A stretch of DNA of 64,000 bases from Robinsoniella peoriensis (lineage in GTDB: Bacteria; Bacillota; Clostridia; Lachnospirales; Lachnospiraceae), in assembly GCF_000797495.1 (NCBI RefSeq), contig NZ_JTGN01000001.1, positions 712,481 to 776,480 of the forward strand, read 5' to 3'. The notes below the pieces were generated by a model that was not told the DNA's origin, made no database searches, and worked only from the letters and a program-made list of their open reading frames with translations. Both the position numbers and the translations under genes were made by a program. Numbering within the stretch: the stretch's first letter is position 1; every line of letters starts with the position of its first letter. Below are positions 25,395-35,492 of the stretch, in pieces.

Positions 25395-26219
25395 TTAAAA
25401 TTCTTCTATATTGATTTGTTTTGTGGTTTCAATATCATATGGTAAAATAGAATTGGCAAACTGTTTGAATTTGTCCGCCGCATCACTTACAAAAAACTGG
25501 TAAGGTGTCTCATCTTCCCCATAGCTTTCTGTATTGGCGATTCCCTTTTTCTGTAATAATTCTTTTAATCCCCTTGCTGTTTCATAAGCAGGATTTACAA
25601 GTGTTACCTTATCTCCCATGATCGCTCCGATTGTAGACCGAATCAGCGGGTAATGGGTACAGCCTAAGATCAGCGTATCAATGTCCTGTTCTTTTAATTC
25701 TGACAGATAGCGGTTTGCTATCTCTACGGTTACCGGATCTTTTAACAGCCCCTCTTCTACCAGAGGCACAAACAGCGGGCAGGCTTTTCCGATCACCTGA
25801 ATATCCGGATTCTGTCCACAGATAAAATCCAGATACATATGACTGTTTACCGTACCTTCGGTTCCGATAACCCCGATTTTTCCATTTCTGGTTGTCTCGC
25901 ATGCCACCATGGCTCCCGGCTTTACTACTCCGATAATTGGAATATCCAGTTCTTTTTGCACTTCTTCTAAAGCAAATGCACTGGCCGTATTGCAGGCAAT
26001 CACAATCGCCTTTACTTCCTGTGTCTGCAGAAAACGTATGATCTGCCTGGAATATTTTAAAATGGTATCTTTTGATTTACTGCCATAAGGCACCCGCGCA
26101 GTATCGCCGAAATAGACAATCCTCTCCTGAGGGCTGTTGCGCATGACCTCTCTGGCAACGGTCAAACCTCCTACTCCTGAGTCAAATATGCCGATTGGTT
26201 TCTGATTTATATTATTCAT
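25395..26219 (-). CDS. murI: Glutamate racemase
   Basis: Converts L- to D-glutamate for peptidoglycan. 274 residues, full length. The two catalytic cysteines are in IVIACNTASA and LILGCTHYPLI, and the N-terminal IGIFDSGVGGLTV is diagnostic. GAGGA lies 7 bases before the ATG. DUF1934 follows immediately. About 110 bases upstream the YigZ-type gene ends, so all three may be one transcript. Confidence 0.97.
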   Translation of the reverse strand: MNNINQKPIGIFDSGVGGLTVAREVMRNSPQERIVYFGDTARVPYGSKSKDTILKYSRQIIRFLQTQEVKAIVIACNTASAFALEEVQKELDIPIIGVVKPGAMVACETTRNGKIGVIGTEGTVNSHMYLDFICGQNPDIQVIGKACPLFVPLVEEGLLKDPVTVEIANRYLSELKEQDIDTLILGCTHYPLIRSTIGAIMGDKVTLVNPAYETARGLKELLQKKGIANTESYGEDETPYQFFVSDAADKFKQFANSILPYDIETTKQINIEEF

Positions 26220-26327
26220 TATTATATCCTCAATCTGATTTTTAAAGCTTTTCTTCCACTATTCTACTAGCAATCATCAAATAATTCAAGTGCTGAATTA
26301 CCGGGACCCCTGCAAGCTGCCGTTTTC

Positions 26328-26978
26328 TCAGGAAAAAATCTCAGGTTTCCCATCAATAAATGCAAAATAAACCTCTGTTTCACTTAAGTATTTCGCTTTG
26401 CCGTTTGTTCCCTCGGTAATTTCCCCTTTCAGATCCAGAAGTTCATCACCCGGAACTAATGCTTTGACTATTACAATATCCGTATATTCCGAATCCAGGA
26501 CAGCGATCTTTCTCTGCCCCAGTAAATACTGTATCCTGCCGATACCATTATAATCTGTTTTAATCTCCAGAATCCACCCATGCTGCTTCGTAATGACAAT
26601 GCTTTCCCGCAGTCCTTCCTGGACCGCTTTTGAATAAGCCCGTACAAGTCCTCCCGTTCCTAACAGCGTGCCTCCAAAATATCTGGTCACAACTACAACT
26701 GCATTGTGGATTTCTTCTCCCAGCAAAACATCCAGCATAGGTTTGCCGGCAGTTCCGCCGGGTTCCCCATCATCGCTGCATCTTTGTATTTCCTGATTTT
26801 CCCCTAGAACGAATGCAAAACAATTGTGTGAAGCATTCCAGTATTTCTTTTTCATTGCCGCAATAAATTCCAATGCCTCTTCTTCATTGATGACAGGCTG
26901 AACCGTGGCGATAAACCGGGACTTTTTTTCACTGATTTCTCCCTCGCCGCCCAAATAGACTATTTTCAGATTTTTCAT
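26328..26978 (-). CDS. YigZ/IMPACT-family protein
   Basis: 216 residues. The N-terminal UPF0029 domain carries DDGEPGGTAGKPMLDVL and VVVTRYFGGTLLGTGGLVRAY; a small C-terminal DUF1949 domain follows. Relatives bind nucleic acid or ribosome-linked factors in eukaryotes (IMPACT), while the bacterial role is unclear. AAGGA lies 11 bases before the ATG. Divergent from the penicillin-binding protein gene. Confidence 0.9.
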   Translation of the reverse strand: MKNLKIVYLGGEGEISEKKSRFIATVQPVINEEEALEFIAAMKKKYWNASHNCFAFVLGENQEIQRCSDDGEPGGTAGKPMLDVLLGEEIHNAVVVVTRYFGGTLLGTGGLVRAYSKAVQEGLRESIVITKQHGWILEIKTDYNGIGRIQYLLGQRKIAVLDSEYTDIVIVKALVPGDELLDLKGEITEGTNGKAKYLSETEVYFAFIDGKPEIFS

Positions 26979-27183
26979 AACTGATCATCCTTTTCTTAAT
27001 GTAACGCCCTCTTTTTTTATTTGTGTCCGTTTTTTCACAAATTTCAGCTAAAAGGGGATGTATACAAATTTCTCTTTGCGTACATTATAAGATAAGAAGC
27101 CCATTTTCACAATCTATATATTTTATGAAGTACTTAAAAAAAAATGAACTTGTTACTTCACCCTTTATTTCATCTACTTTATT

Positions 27184-27192
27184 TGTTATAAT
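27184..27192 (+). promoter_or_regulatory. Extended -10 promoter of the PBP gene
   Basis: TGTTATAAT fits an extended -10 (TGN-TATAAT). The -35 region (around 27164, TTTATT) is poor, as is common for extended -10 promoters. It lies 75 bases before the start codon. Confidence 0.5.
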
Positions 27193-27266
27193 ACATAGAC
27201 CAGTGGAATTTCTGTAAGTCTATGGATCCAATTCCGCTGTTTGCAAGTATTAAGGAGGCCGTGCCT

Positions 27267-30107
27267 ATGAATTATGGAAAAAAAGAAATTTCCAAAAAAC
27301 AAAAAGAACAGACTTCTGCGAAGGTGGGCAAAAAAATTGGCTTCACTTTTGTTAAAGTATTGCTAATATGTTTCGTTGCCCTGATCGTTGGTGGGACATG
27401 CATTGGGTTTGGTCTGATCAATGGACTGATAAAAAATGCGCCTGATATTTCCGGTATGAGCGTAGCACCTACCCAGGCGGCAACTTACATTTATGATACC
27501 GATGGAAATCCCATCCAGAAGCTGACTGCATCGGATTCTAACCGAACTCCGGTTACTATTGATAAAATACCCATTGACCTGCAGCACGCCGTAGTTGCAG
27601 TAGAAGATGAACGTTTCTATGAACATAACGGTATTGATGTCCGCGGAATTATCCGTGCGTTTGTTGTAGGTGTCAGCAGCGGGAACTTTTCCGAAGGCGC
27701 CAGTACCATTACCCAGCAGCTTTTAAAGAACAATGTATTTCCCGACTGGGTCAGCGAATCTTCCCTTGCGGAGCGATTCAAGCGTAAATTCCAGGAGCAG
27801 TACCTGGCACTGCAGTTGGAAAAAAGCCTTACAAAAGATCAGATTTTGGAAGATTATCTGAATACCATTAACCTGGGAGCAGGTGCGTATGGCGTTCAGG
27901 CTGCCGCTCATCGCTACTTCAACAAGGATGTATCGGAGCTTACCCTTTCTGAAAGTACTGTTATCGCAGGTATTACCCAGAATCCTTCCGGTTACAATCC
28001 TATCCTTTATCCGGAAGAGAATGCAAAAAGACGTGTTAAAGTATTAAACCATATGCTTGAACAGGGGTACATTGATCAGACACAATATGATGAAGCTCTG
28101 AATGATGATGTCTATTCCAGAATCCAGGAAACCGATGTGGAAACCGGCGAGACATCAATCTACAGTTATTATGAAGATGCTTTGATCGACCAGGCTATGG
28201 ACGACCTGATGGAAATCAAAGGCTACACCCAGAATCAGGCTTATAAAGCTCTGTATTCCGGCGGTTTAAAAGTATTTTCCAACCAGGACAAAAATATTCA
28301 GCAGATTTGTGATGAAGAATTTGCGAATCCTGCTAATTTCCCATCCGGAACTTTAATCGGCCTGGACTATGCTTTGACTCTGGAATCCGCTGACGGAGAG
28401 GCATCTTTCTATGACAGCGAGAGTATGAGAGTGTATTTTGAAGCACAGGATGCATCCTTTAATATGATGTTTCCTGATTCCGATACCGCGAATTCCTATG
28501 CTGCGCAGTATAAGCAGGCTGTTATGAAATCCGGCGATACGGTGCTCTCAGAACGTATCTCACTGATTCCACAGCCCCAGGCTTCCGTGGTAATTATTGA
28601 TCAGAGTACCGGCTATGTAAAAGCCATCGTAGGCGGACGGGGTAACAAGGAAGCCAGCCTGACATTAAACCGTGCCACTTCTACCAGAAGACAGCCGGGA
28701 TCTACTTTTAAGCCGATTACCGTGTATGGTCCTGCAATTGACCGTGCAGGCATGACACTTTCCACCGTTTATGATAACGCACCTTATAATTATACCAACG
28801 GGCCGGAAGTCCGGAACTGGGACAGCGATTATGGATACAGCGGTTTAGAAACGATCCGCTCCGCCATTACCAAGTCCATCAACGTCATAGCCGTAAAATG
28901 TCTGACGGATATATCTCCTCAGACAGGTATAGATTATGCCGAGAAATTTGGTATCACAACACTTTATAACCATGATGTGAATAGTAACGGAGATGTCCTG
29001 ACGGACGCTAACCAGCCATTGGCTTTGGGTGGTGTACGGGACGGTGTTGTGAATCTGGAACTTACGGGTGCATACGCCGCCATTGCTAATAAAGGCCAGT
29101 ATATCGAGCCGAAATTTTATTCTAAGATTGAGGATCTGAACGGAAATATCGTCATTGATAACACCACGCCTGTCAGCTCCAGTGCAGTTAAGCAATCCAC
29201 TGCGTTCCTGCTGACAAGTGCCATGGAAGATGTTATTAAAAAACCGGAAGGTACTGCATATGGAACCATTAATCTGGGTGATATGCCGGTAGCCGGCAAA
29301 TCAGGTACCACGGATGATACAAAGGATATCTGGTTTGAAGGTTATACACCCTATTATACCTGCGGTATCTGGGGCGGCTATGACAATAATGTAGCCCTTC
29401 CTGACGGAGATATTTACCACTCCTACAGCAAGGTACTCTGGAACGCTATTATGCAGAGGATTCACCAGGATCTTCCTGTAAAAGAATTTGAACAGCCGGA
29501 GGATATTGTAACCGCTTCGGTTTGTAAAAAATCCGGCAAGCTTGCAATACCGGGTGTCTGCAGTGCAGATCCAAGAGGCTCTCAGGTATACACTGAATAC
29601 TATGTAAGAGGTACACAGCCGGTAGCTGAATGTGATGTACACGTAGCTGTCAAGATCTGTTCTAAGACCGGACTGAAAGCAACCAGCACCTGTGAACCTG
29701 TAACCAAGGTCTTCGTTCAAAGACCGACGGGAAGCGAAGGAACTACCGACGATTCTGCTTATGCACCGCCAGGCGGCACCTGCAGCGGACACACCATACT
29801 GGACAAATTATCTGATCTGCTAAAAGGAGATAAAGATAAAAATAAAAAAGAATCTGAGACTTCACCGGACGGAGAAGAAAACAAACCACAGAATCCGGAA
29901 GATGCCAATAAACCATCGTACCCCGGAACCAACACTCCGGATGATACAACCGGTGAGGGCAATGGAGAAGGAACAGGAAACGGTACGGGCAATGGAACTA
30001 CACCTCCGGGTGATCAAAACCAGGGAAACGGAGGCCAGACCACACCGCCTTCCTATCCGGGGGGGAATACCAATGGCGACGGGGTAATTGATGCTCCACC
30101 GCAATAA
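27267..30107 (+). CDS. Class A penicillin-binding protein (PBP1A type)
   Basis: Bifunctional peptidoglycan synthase of 946 residues. One N-terminal membrane anchor, then the glycosyltransferase family 51 domain with EDERFYEHNGID (catalytic Glu) and GASTITQQLLKN, then the transpeptidase with catalytic Ser in STFK (RQPGSTFKPIT), the SIN motif (TKSINV) and KSGT. The last ~90 residues are a disordered Pro/Gly/Asn/Thr tail on the outside. The ATG at 27267 has AAGGAGG 8 bases upstream; the frame from 27222 runs through the ribosome site itself. A strong terminator follows. Confidence 0.96.
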   Translation: MNYGKKEISKKQKEQTSAKVGKKIGFTFVKVLLICFVALIVGGTCIGFGLINGLIKNAPDISGMSVAPTQAATYIYDTDGNPIQKLTASDSNRTPVTIDKIPIDLQHAVVAVEDERFYEHNGIDVRGIIRAFVVGVSSGNFSEGASTITQQLLKNNVFPDWVSESSLAERFKRKFQEQYLALQLEKSLTKDQILEDYLNTINLGAGAYGVQAAAHRYFNKDVSELTLSESTVIAGITQNPSGYNPILYPEENAKRRVKVLNHMLEQGYIDQTQYDEALNDDVYSRIQETDVETGETSIYSYYEDALIDQAMDDLMEIKGYTQNQAYKALYSGGLKVFSNQDKNIQQICDEEFANPANFPSGTLIGLDYALTLESADGEASFYDSESMRVYFEAQDASFNMMFPDSDTANSYAAQYKQAVMKSGDTVLSERISLIPQPQASVVIIDQSTGYVKAIVGGRGNKEASLTLNRATSTRRQPGSTFKPITVYGPAIDRAGMTLSTVYDNAPYNYTNGPEVRNWDSDYGYSGLETIRSAITKSINVIAVKCLTDISPQTGIDYAEKFGITTLYNHDVNSNGDVLTDANQPLALGGVRDGVVNLELTGAYAAIANKGQYIEPKFYSKIEDLNGNIVIDNTTPVSSSAVKQSTAFLLTSAMEDVIKKPEGTAYGTINLGDMPVAGKSGTTDDTKDIWFEGYTPYYTCGIWGGYDNNVALPDGDIYHSYSKVLWNAIMQRIHQDLPVKEFEQPEDIVTASVCKKSGKLAIPGVCSADPRGSQVYTEYYVRGTQPVAECDVHVAVKICSKTGLKATSTCEPVTKVFVQRPTGSEGTTDDSAYAPPGGTCSGHTILDKLSDLLKGDKDKNKKESETSPDGEENKPQNPEDANKPSYPGTNTPDDTTGEGNGEGTGNGTGNGTTPPGDQNQGNGGQTTPPSYPGGNTNGDGVIDAPPQ

Positions 30108-30130
30108 AACCATTGTATACAGCAAAAAAC

Positions 30131-30172
30131 GGAGAAGAAATCTAAATAATAAGATTTCTTCTCCATTTTTTT
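30131..30172 (+). terminator. Intrinsic terminator after the PBP gene
   Basis: Perfect 13-base arms GGAGAAGAAATCT (30131-30143) and AGATTTCTTCTCC (30152-30164) followed by ATTTTTTTATT. Confidence 0.92.
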
Positions 30173-30189
30173 ATTACAGTATATCCTCT

Positions 30190-31773
30190 TTATTTTCGAA
30201 ATTGACTGCGGTATTCCTTTGGCGACATCCCCACCATATTTTTAAACATCTTTGAAAAATAGGAAAAATTATCATATCCTGCTTTTATGGAAATCAGATT
30301 CACCGGTTCTTCCGTCTTTTCCAAATATTCCTTAGCCAGTCTGATTCTCTGATTTGCCAGATATACACCGATGGGTTCCCCTACCTCTTTTTTAAAAATT
30401 CTAGCCAGATAGTCCGGATTCAAATATACTTTTTCTGCTAATGATTCTCTGGTTATTTCCTGATCAGGATTTTCATCAATAAATCTTTTCACCTTTTCTA
30501 CTACTGAATTAGACTGCTGCTTTTCATTCAGAAGCCTGGCGGCCTCCCCCACCATCTTTTCAATAAATATTTTACATTCCTTTACGGAATGTATGGCATC
30601 CTTTAAGTTATGTATACGGTATCCAGCTTCTTCCAATTCTTCCGTGCTGATACCTTCTTTTTGATAAGCAAGGCGGAATGTATGGGCGAAATCCAGTGTG
30701 AATCTGGAGAGTATCTCTGTATTTGCAGATTTTCTTTTTACAAGGTTGTCTAAATACTCATTCACAACAGGCATGATAGAACTGCTCTCCTGCATGAGGC
30801 TCTCCCAGATCTGCCAATTGGGCGGCTGATAATCTGCTTCTTTATACACAAAGTCCTGCTGCATTACCACCTGTCCTTCCCCGTCTGCACAGTGATCCAG
30901 CATCTGTGCCACATCTGCAAAGCTTTCCTGTATTTGAAGTATTCTGCAGACATTTCCCACTGCAAAACAACAATTTGACCGAAAATGCCTTGTAATATTT
31001 TCGATCAGGTTTTTCCCTTTTTCCCCTATTTTGTAAAGTGCATCTTCTCCCATGGTTTTAATCACCACAATGCAGGAAGATTTCGTATGGGAAAGCACAC
31101 ATTCTACATGTGTATCAGGAGTGTCAAACAACTCTTCTAACACATTTTTCATAGACCACACCAGCATTCCCATACCCAGATCATTATAAGCCCATTCATA
31201 ATCGTAAAGCTGGCAGACTGCTACTACAAACCGGACTGAATCTTCATAGCGAAGCATATAACGCTCCAGTGCAGCTTCCAGATCCTTTTGGCCTGGGATC
31301 TGCTGCTCCAGCATCAGCCCCCGAAAGAAAGATTCCTTCCGGCTCTTTTCTGTCTGGTTCCAGTGATCATAGTATCTGCGGTAATCCAGCCGCTCCAGTT
31401 CCTCCTGCTCTGCCGCTGCTGCCTTTCTCAAAAGCTCCTCAAGTTCTCCATAATCAATTGGTTTTAGCGTATAAGCAAAACACCCCAGCTTCACCGCCTG
31501 TCTTGCGTATTCAAACTCCGCATAGCTGGTGAGAAGGATATCCTTTATCACAAGATCCTGCTGCCGTATCCACGAGATCAGTTCCAGTCCATTTTCACGT
31601 GGCATTTCAATATCGGAAACCACCAGATGAATCGGTACATCCAGTATGATCTTTTTTGCATTTCTAACACTCTGGGCAGTATAGACATTTTCAATCTGAA
31701 GTTGTTTCCAGTCCAGGGTATTTTTAACGGCTTCCAATACATAGGCGTCATCATCTACAAGTAATAAGTTCAT
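30190..31773 (-). CDS. YesN-type response regulator with AraC DNA-binding domain
   Basis: 527 residues. A receiver domain with DDD near the start and the phosphoacceptor in LVVSDIEMPRENG, a ~280-residue middle segment of unknown fold, and a C-terminal AraC double helix-turn-helix (SLAEKVYLNPDYLARIFKK and ISIKAGYDNFSYFSKMFK). I set the start at 31773, with AGGAGG upstream and the receiver domain beginning at once; this overlaps the kinase gene by 23 bases. It should switch on the sugar ABC genes upstream in response to its kinase. Confidence 0.93.
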   Translation of the reverse strand: MNLLLVDDDAYVLEAVKNTLDWKQLQIENVYTAQSVRNAKKIILDVPIHLVVSDIEMPRENGLELISWIRQQDLVIKDILLTSYAEFEYARQAVKLGCFAYTLKPIDYGELEELLRKAAAAEQEELERLDYRRYYDHWNQTEKSRKESFFRGLMLEQQIPGQKDLEAALERYMLRYEDSVRFVVAVCQLYDYEWAYNDLGMGMLVWSMKNVLEELFDTPDTHVECVLSHTKSSCIVVIKTMGEDALYKIGEKGKNLIENITRHFRSNCCFAVGNVCRILQIQESFADVAQMLDHCADGEGQVVMQQDFVYKEADYQPPNWQIWESLMQESSSIMPVVNEYLDNLVKRKSANTEILSRFTLDFAHTFRLAYQKEGISTEELEEAGYRIHNLKDAIHSVKECKIFIEKMVGEAARLLNEKQQSNSVVEKVKRFIDENPDQEITRESLAEKVYLNPDYLARIFKKEVGEPIGVYLANQRIRLAKEYLEKTEEPVNLISIKAGYDNFSYFSKMFKNMVGMSPKEYRSQFRK

Positions 31774-33505
31774 CCTTTTCCTCCTCGTTCCAAATAAATG
31801 GCATATACAGCCGAACCCCTGCTCCCTGATCCTCTTTGTTGTAGAACTCTGCTTCTGCTTCATTTCCAAAGAAAAGCCCCAGACGTTTAATCACATTCAT
31901 AACCCCTATCTGTTTGCCGTCATGGGAGATATCTTCTTTCCGGTTCAATTTTTCCATGATATCCGCCTGAAATCCTTCTCCGTTATCTTCCACAATCAAT
32001 TCCAGCTTATACTTACCATGTATTTTTACTCTGCGTACAATTACCAGAATTTTCGTTTCGTAATCAAAGGTCATAGCATGTTTGATTGTATTTTCTACAA
32101 AGGTCTGCAGTATCAGGGGTGGTATTTTTGCATCCAAAACACTTTCTTCTACATGGATGTCGGAACGGAATCCTCCTTTATAACGAATTTCCTGAATTTT
32201 AAGATATCTCCTGGTGTGTTCAAGTTCCTCACCCAAACATACCATGTTTTCATTACTCTTAAAAATATACCTTAAATATGCGGATACATTTTTGGATAAC
32301 TCCTGTATTTCTTTGTCTTTTCCCATCTGTGCCATATTGTAGATAATGTTCAGACAATTCAAGTAAAAATGCGGTTCAATTTGAAGCGTCAGGAAATCCA
32401 TTTTGATTTTTTGCTGTTCTAACGTCTTTTCGTAGATATTAATTTTCAGATTCTTAATCCGGCTTACCAGGTTGGCAAGCATCTCGCTTGCCTTTCCAAG
32501 TTCGTTAATCTGGTAATGAGTAGCTACCGAGTAACCCTCGTCTTCGTTCAGGCGGTCAATGTTCTCTGTAAATGTCTGAATGGGATGTACCAATGTCCGA
32601 TACAAGAAGTAAAGGAATATCAGTAAAAAAAGTCCGAGAATTGTAATTGACATGCCTGCAACAAACTGAAATTTCAAGAGATTCATTACATTCTGTTCAT
32701 GAATCACCAGTGTGAAGTCATAATCTTCCGTGCCGGGACGCCGGATCACCGTATACCCTTTTAATAGGCTTACGCTCACTTCATCATCTGAAACCCCCGA
32801 CAGATCAATACGATCCTCTTTCAGCTTTTCACTTCCGCTGTATACTGCATTTTCCTTTGAGGTGACGGCGATATAATAATCCTCTCCAAAAGCATTGTTA
32901 TCAACAGAGCGCAGCAGCTGGTTTAACTGCATCCAGGAAAACATATACATGTCATTATTCCTGCGCACATATATCAGGTAAGTTTCCCCATCTAAATCGT
33001 GCATGAGCCACCTGCCCTTTTCTGCTTCTTCTATGGCAAATTTAAGCAGCTTTCCTCCGGCCTTTCTCCAATTATCATAGGCAGAATCCGTAGCACATCC
33101 ATTTACCATAATCTCCCCTTTTTGAAGATATACCGCATAGTTTACAAGATGATCACTCTGTACGCTCCATTTGCTTAACTGCTTCTTCACACTTCTTTGC
33201 AGCAGTATGGATTCCCGTTCGTCTGTGACACTAGCCAGCCTTTCCAGCTCGATATCATATCCAAGCTCTGTGGCTACATTTTCTTTTATTGTATCCATGG
33301 TATTCTGAATCCCCTGAATCTGGCTGTCCAGAACCTGAATTCTTCCGTCACGGCTGTATTTTGAAACCGTATAGGAGGCATACATACTAAGTCCGACATT
33401 AATAATTACCATTAGAATAAGCAGCAAAGAAAACCACTTCAGTAACCTGACAAAATCATATTTCCGAAATTTCTCCTCCATAGTACGCTTTTCTTTTGAT
33501 AACAT
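31751..33505 (-). CDS. YesM-type sensor histidine kinase
   Basis: 584 residues. TM1 at about 25-45, an extracellular sensor of ~240 residues, TM2 near 285-310, a HAMP linker, then a LytS/YesM-class kinase. The phosphorylated His is in IEPHFYLNCLN, where HFLYN is usual. The ATPase N box is LQTFVENTIKHA. GGGGGGA lies 9 bases before the ATG at 33505; a later ATG (33481) has no ribosome site. Located between the sugar transporter genes and its response regulator, it probably senses the same sugar outside the cell. Confidence 0.92.
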   Translation of the reverse strand: MLSKEKRTMEEKFRKYDFVRLLKWFSLLLILMVIINVGLSMYASYTVSKYSRDGRIQVLDSQIQGIQNTMDTIKENVATELGYDIELERLASVTDERESILLQRSVKKQLSKWSVQSDHLVNYAVYLQKGEIMVNGCATDSAYDNWRKAGGKLLKFAIEEAEKGRWLMHDLDGETYLIYVRRNNDMYMFSWMQLNQLLRSVDNNAFGEDYYIAVTSKENAVYSGSEKLKEDRIDLSGVSDDEVSVSLLKGYTVIRRPGTEDYDFTLVIHEQNVMNLLKFQFVAGMSITILGLFLLIFLYFLYRTLVHPIQTFTENIDRLNEDEGYSVATHYQINELGKASEMLANLVSRIKNLKINIYEKTLEQQKIKMDFLTLQIEPHFYLNCLNIIYNMAQMGKDKEIQELSKNVSAYLRYIFKSNENMVCLGEELEHTRRYLKIQEIRYKGGFRSDIHVEESVLDAKIPPLILQTFVENTIKHAMTFDYETKILVIVRRVKIHGKYKLELIVEDNGEGFQADIMEKLNRKEDISHDGKQIGVMNVIKRLGLFFGNEAEAEFYNKEDQGAGVRLYMPFIWNEEEKDELITCR

Positions 33506-33585
33506 ATTGCCGGTCCCCCCATTACAATCTTCTGAACTTCCGCCAACAGATGGCTGCCTTGCCTATATCATTCGTTTGTTTTAGT

Positions 33586-34479
33586 TTAACCTTTGACAGC
33601 TCCTACCGCAATACCTTTTGCAAAATACTTCTGCAGGAATGGGAAAATACAAAGAATGGGAAGCACGCCGATAAATGCGATTGCCATACGCATAGATGCG
33701 CTTGGCATATTACTCATATCCACCTGAGCCCCCGCATTGGGGTTCTGGGCAAGATACTGGATATCTGTAATCATTTTATTTAACAGACTCTGTATCCCCC
33801 ACAGGCTTCTCTTATCCCGGATATAATACAGCGCATTGGTCCAGTCATTCCAGTAGGTCAGAGCGGAAAAGAGTCCCATAGATACCAGAATCGGTTTTCC
33901 AAGAGGCAGAACAATAGTTTTGAAAATCCGAAAATGCCCGGCTCCATCAATGTTGGCTGCTTCGTAAAGTGCCGATGGAATACTGTTTGTAAAAAATGTC
34001 CGAATCATAATAACATTCATAGCGCTGACCAGGAATTGGGGAACAACCAGTCCGGCAAAAGTATCTTTGATATGTAAATAAGTGGTATACATCAGATACG
34101 TGGGAACCAGACCTCCATTAAACAGCATGGTAAAAAATACAAAAAAGGAGATTAGCCGTTTAAATGGAAGATTCTGGAGGGACAAACCATAAGCCAGCAT
34201 AGATGAAAGCAAAATATTTAACCCCGTCCCCACTACCGTGATGAGAATGGTCATCATGTACGCTCTTCCAATCTCTCCCGAGCTTTGAATTAAATATTCA
34301 TAAGCGGATGTACTTAATACCTTTGGAAAGAAAGAGTATCCATTTGCAATCAGCGTATTTTCTTCCGTTATAGAACCGATAAACAGCAGTATAAACGGCA
34401 GAATCATCATTAGCGCCAAAGCGGTTAAAAAAATATGTACAAAGACCATTGCAGTCTTTTGTGATTTACTTATTATCAT
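33586..34479 (-). CDS. Carbohydrate ABC transporter permease (LplC/MalG type)
   Basis: 297 residues with six membrane segments and the permease EAA-like loop (EAANIDGAGHFRIFKTIVLPLG). It pairs with the permease encoded 20 bases upstream. No ATPase gene lies in this cluster, as is usual for this group, which shares a MsmK-type ATPase encoded elsewhere. Substrates of lplBC-type systems are complex plant or host oligosaccharides; this one cannot be named. Confidence 0.92.
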   Translation of the reverse strand: MIISKSQKTAMVFVHIFLTALALMMILPFILLFIGSITEENTLIANGYSFFPKVLSTSAYEYLIQSSGEIGRAYMMTILITVVGTGLNILLSSMLAYGLSLQNLPFKRLISFFVFFTMLFNGGLVPTYLMYTTYLHIKDTFAGLVVPQFLVSAMNVIMIRTFFTNSIPSALYEAANIDGAGHFRIFKTIVLPLGKPILVSMGLFSALTYWNDWTNALYYIRDKRSLWGIQSLLNKMITDIQYLAQNPNAGAQVDMSNMPSASMRMAIAFIGVLPILCIFPFLQKYFAKGIAVGAVKG

Positions 34480-34498
34480 AATCTATGACTCTCCTTTC

Positions 34499-35479
34499 CT
34501 AAAAAAGTGCGTTATCTGGGCTGATCTTTTTCACGATCAGATTAGATACCATGACCAGAATAAAGCCTACACAGGATTGATAAAATCCGGCTGCCGAAGA
34601 CATACCCACATCCCCCAGTGTCAAGAGCCCCCTATATACATAGGTATCTATGGTTTGTGTGGTGGCATATAACATCCCGGAGTTCATGGGCACCTGATAG
34701 AACAGGCTGAAATCCGAATAAAAAATTCTTCCTATGTTCAGCAGCGTTAAGGTTATAATAGAAGGAACCAGTGCCGGAAGTGTTACATAAAAAATCTGCT
34801 TTAATTTTCCTGCACCGTCAAGAGCTGCCGCTTCGTAATAGGAACTGTCAATTCCTGCAATAGCAGCGATATAAATAAGGGTTCCATAGCCCACGCCCTT
34901 CCAGCAGTTCACAACCACCAGAATTACCGGCCAATACTTTGCCTCTGCATACCAGTTTACAGGCTCCATGCCAAATGCCGGAAGTATAGTATTATTCAGC
35001 ATTCCATTGTCTCCGCTAAACAGAGCGTATACAATATAGGAAACGATTACATAGGACATCAAAAATGGCAGCAATACCGAACTTTGATAAATCGTCTTCC
35101 CCTTTTTAGACCGGATTTCACTTATGAGAACCGCAATCAGAATCCCCATCAGGGTATTTACAATGATAAAAGCGAAATTATACAACAGCGTATTTCTGGT
35201 TATGGTCCACGCATCACTTGTATTAAATAAAAACTTAAAATTATCCAGCCCGCACCAGGGACTTTGAAAAATCCCTGTGGAAAAATTCACCTTTTTGAAT
35301 GCAATTACCAATCCCAGCATCGGAAGATAATTATTAATCAATAGATAAATCAGTGCGGGCGCCATCATGATAAATACCGGCAGCCACTTTCTGAATTGTA
35401 CTCTTTTGCTCTTTTTACGCCCTGCTGCTGCAATGGCTGCCGTACCTTGTTCTGTACCATTTACCTTCCGAAATGCCAT
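34499..35479 (-). CDS. Carbohydrate ABC transporter permease (LplB/UgpA type)
   Basis: 326 residues with six membrane segments and the EAA loop EAAALDGAGKLKQIFYVTLPAL. The ATG at 35479 has AAGGAG 7 bases upstream. The longer frame to 35539 overlaps the upstream binding-protein gene and is not needed. Forms the translocation channel with the next permease. Confidence 0.92.
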   Translation of the reverse strand: MAFRKVNGTEQGTAAIAAAGRKKSKRVQFRKWLPVFIMMAPALIYLLINNYLPMLGLVIAFKKVNFSTGIFQSPWCGLDNFKFLFNTSDAWTITRNTLLYNFAFIIVNTLMGILIAVLISEIRSKKGKTIYQSSVLLPFLMSYVIVSYIVYALFSGDNGMLNNTILPAFGMEPVNWYAEAKYWPVILVVVNCWKGVGYGTLIYIAAIAGIDSSYYEAAALDGAGKLKQIFYVTLPALVPSIITLTLLNIGRIFYSDFSLFYQVPMNSGMLYATTQTIDTYVYRGLLTLGDVGMSSAAGFYQSCVGFILVMVSNLIVKKISPDNALF

Positions 35480-35492
35480 AAAGTTCTCCTTC

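Noticed and set aside
29301..30125. Minus-strand frames at the 3' end of the PBP gene
   Set aside because: Antisense to the transpeptidase and the Gly/Asn/Thr tail; no ribosome sites.
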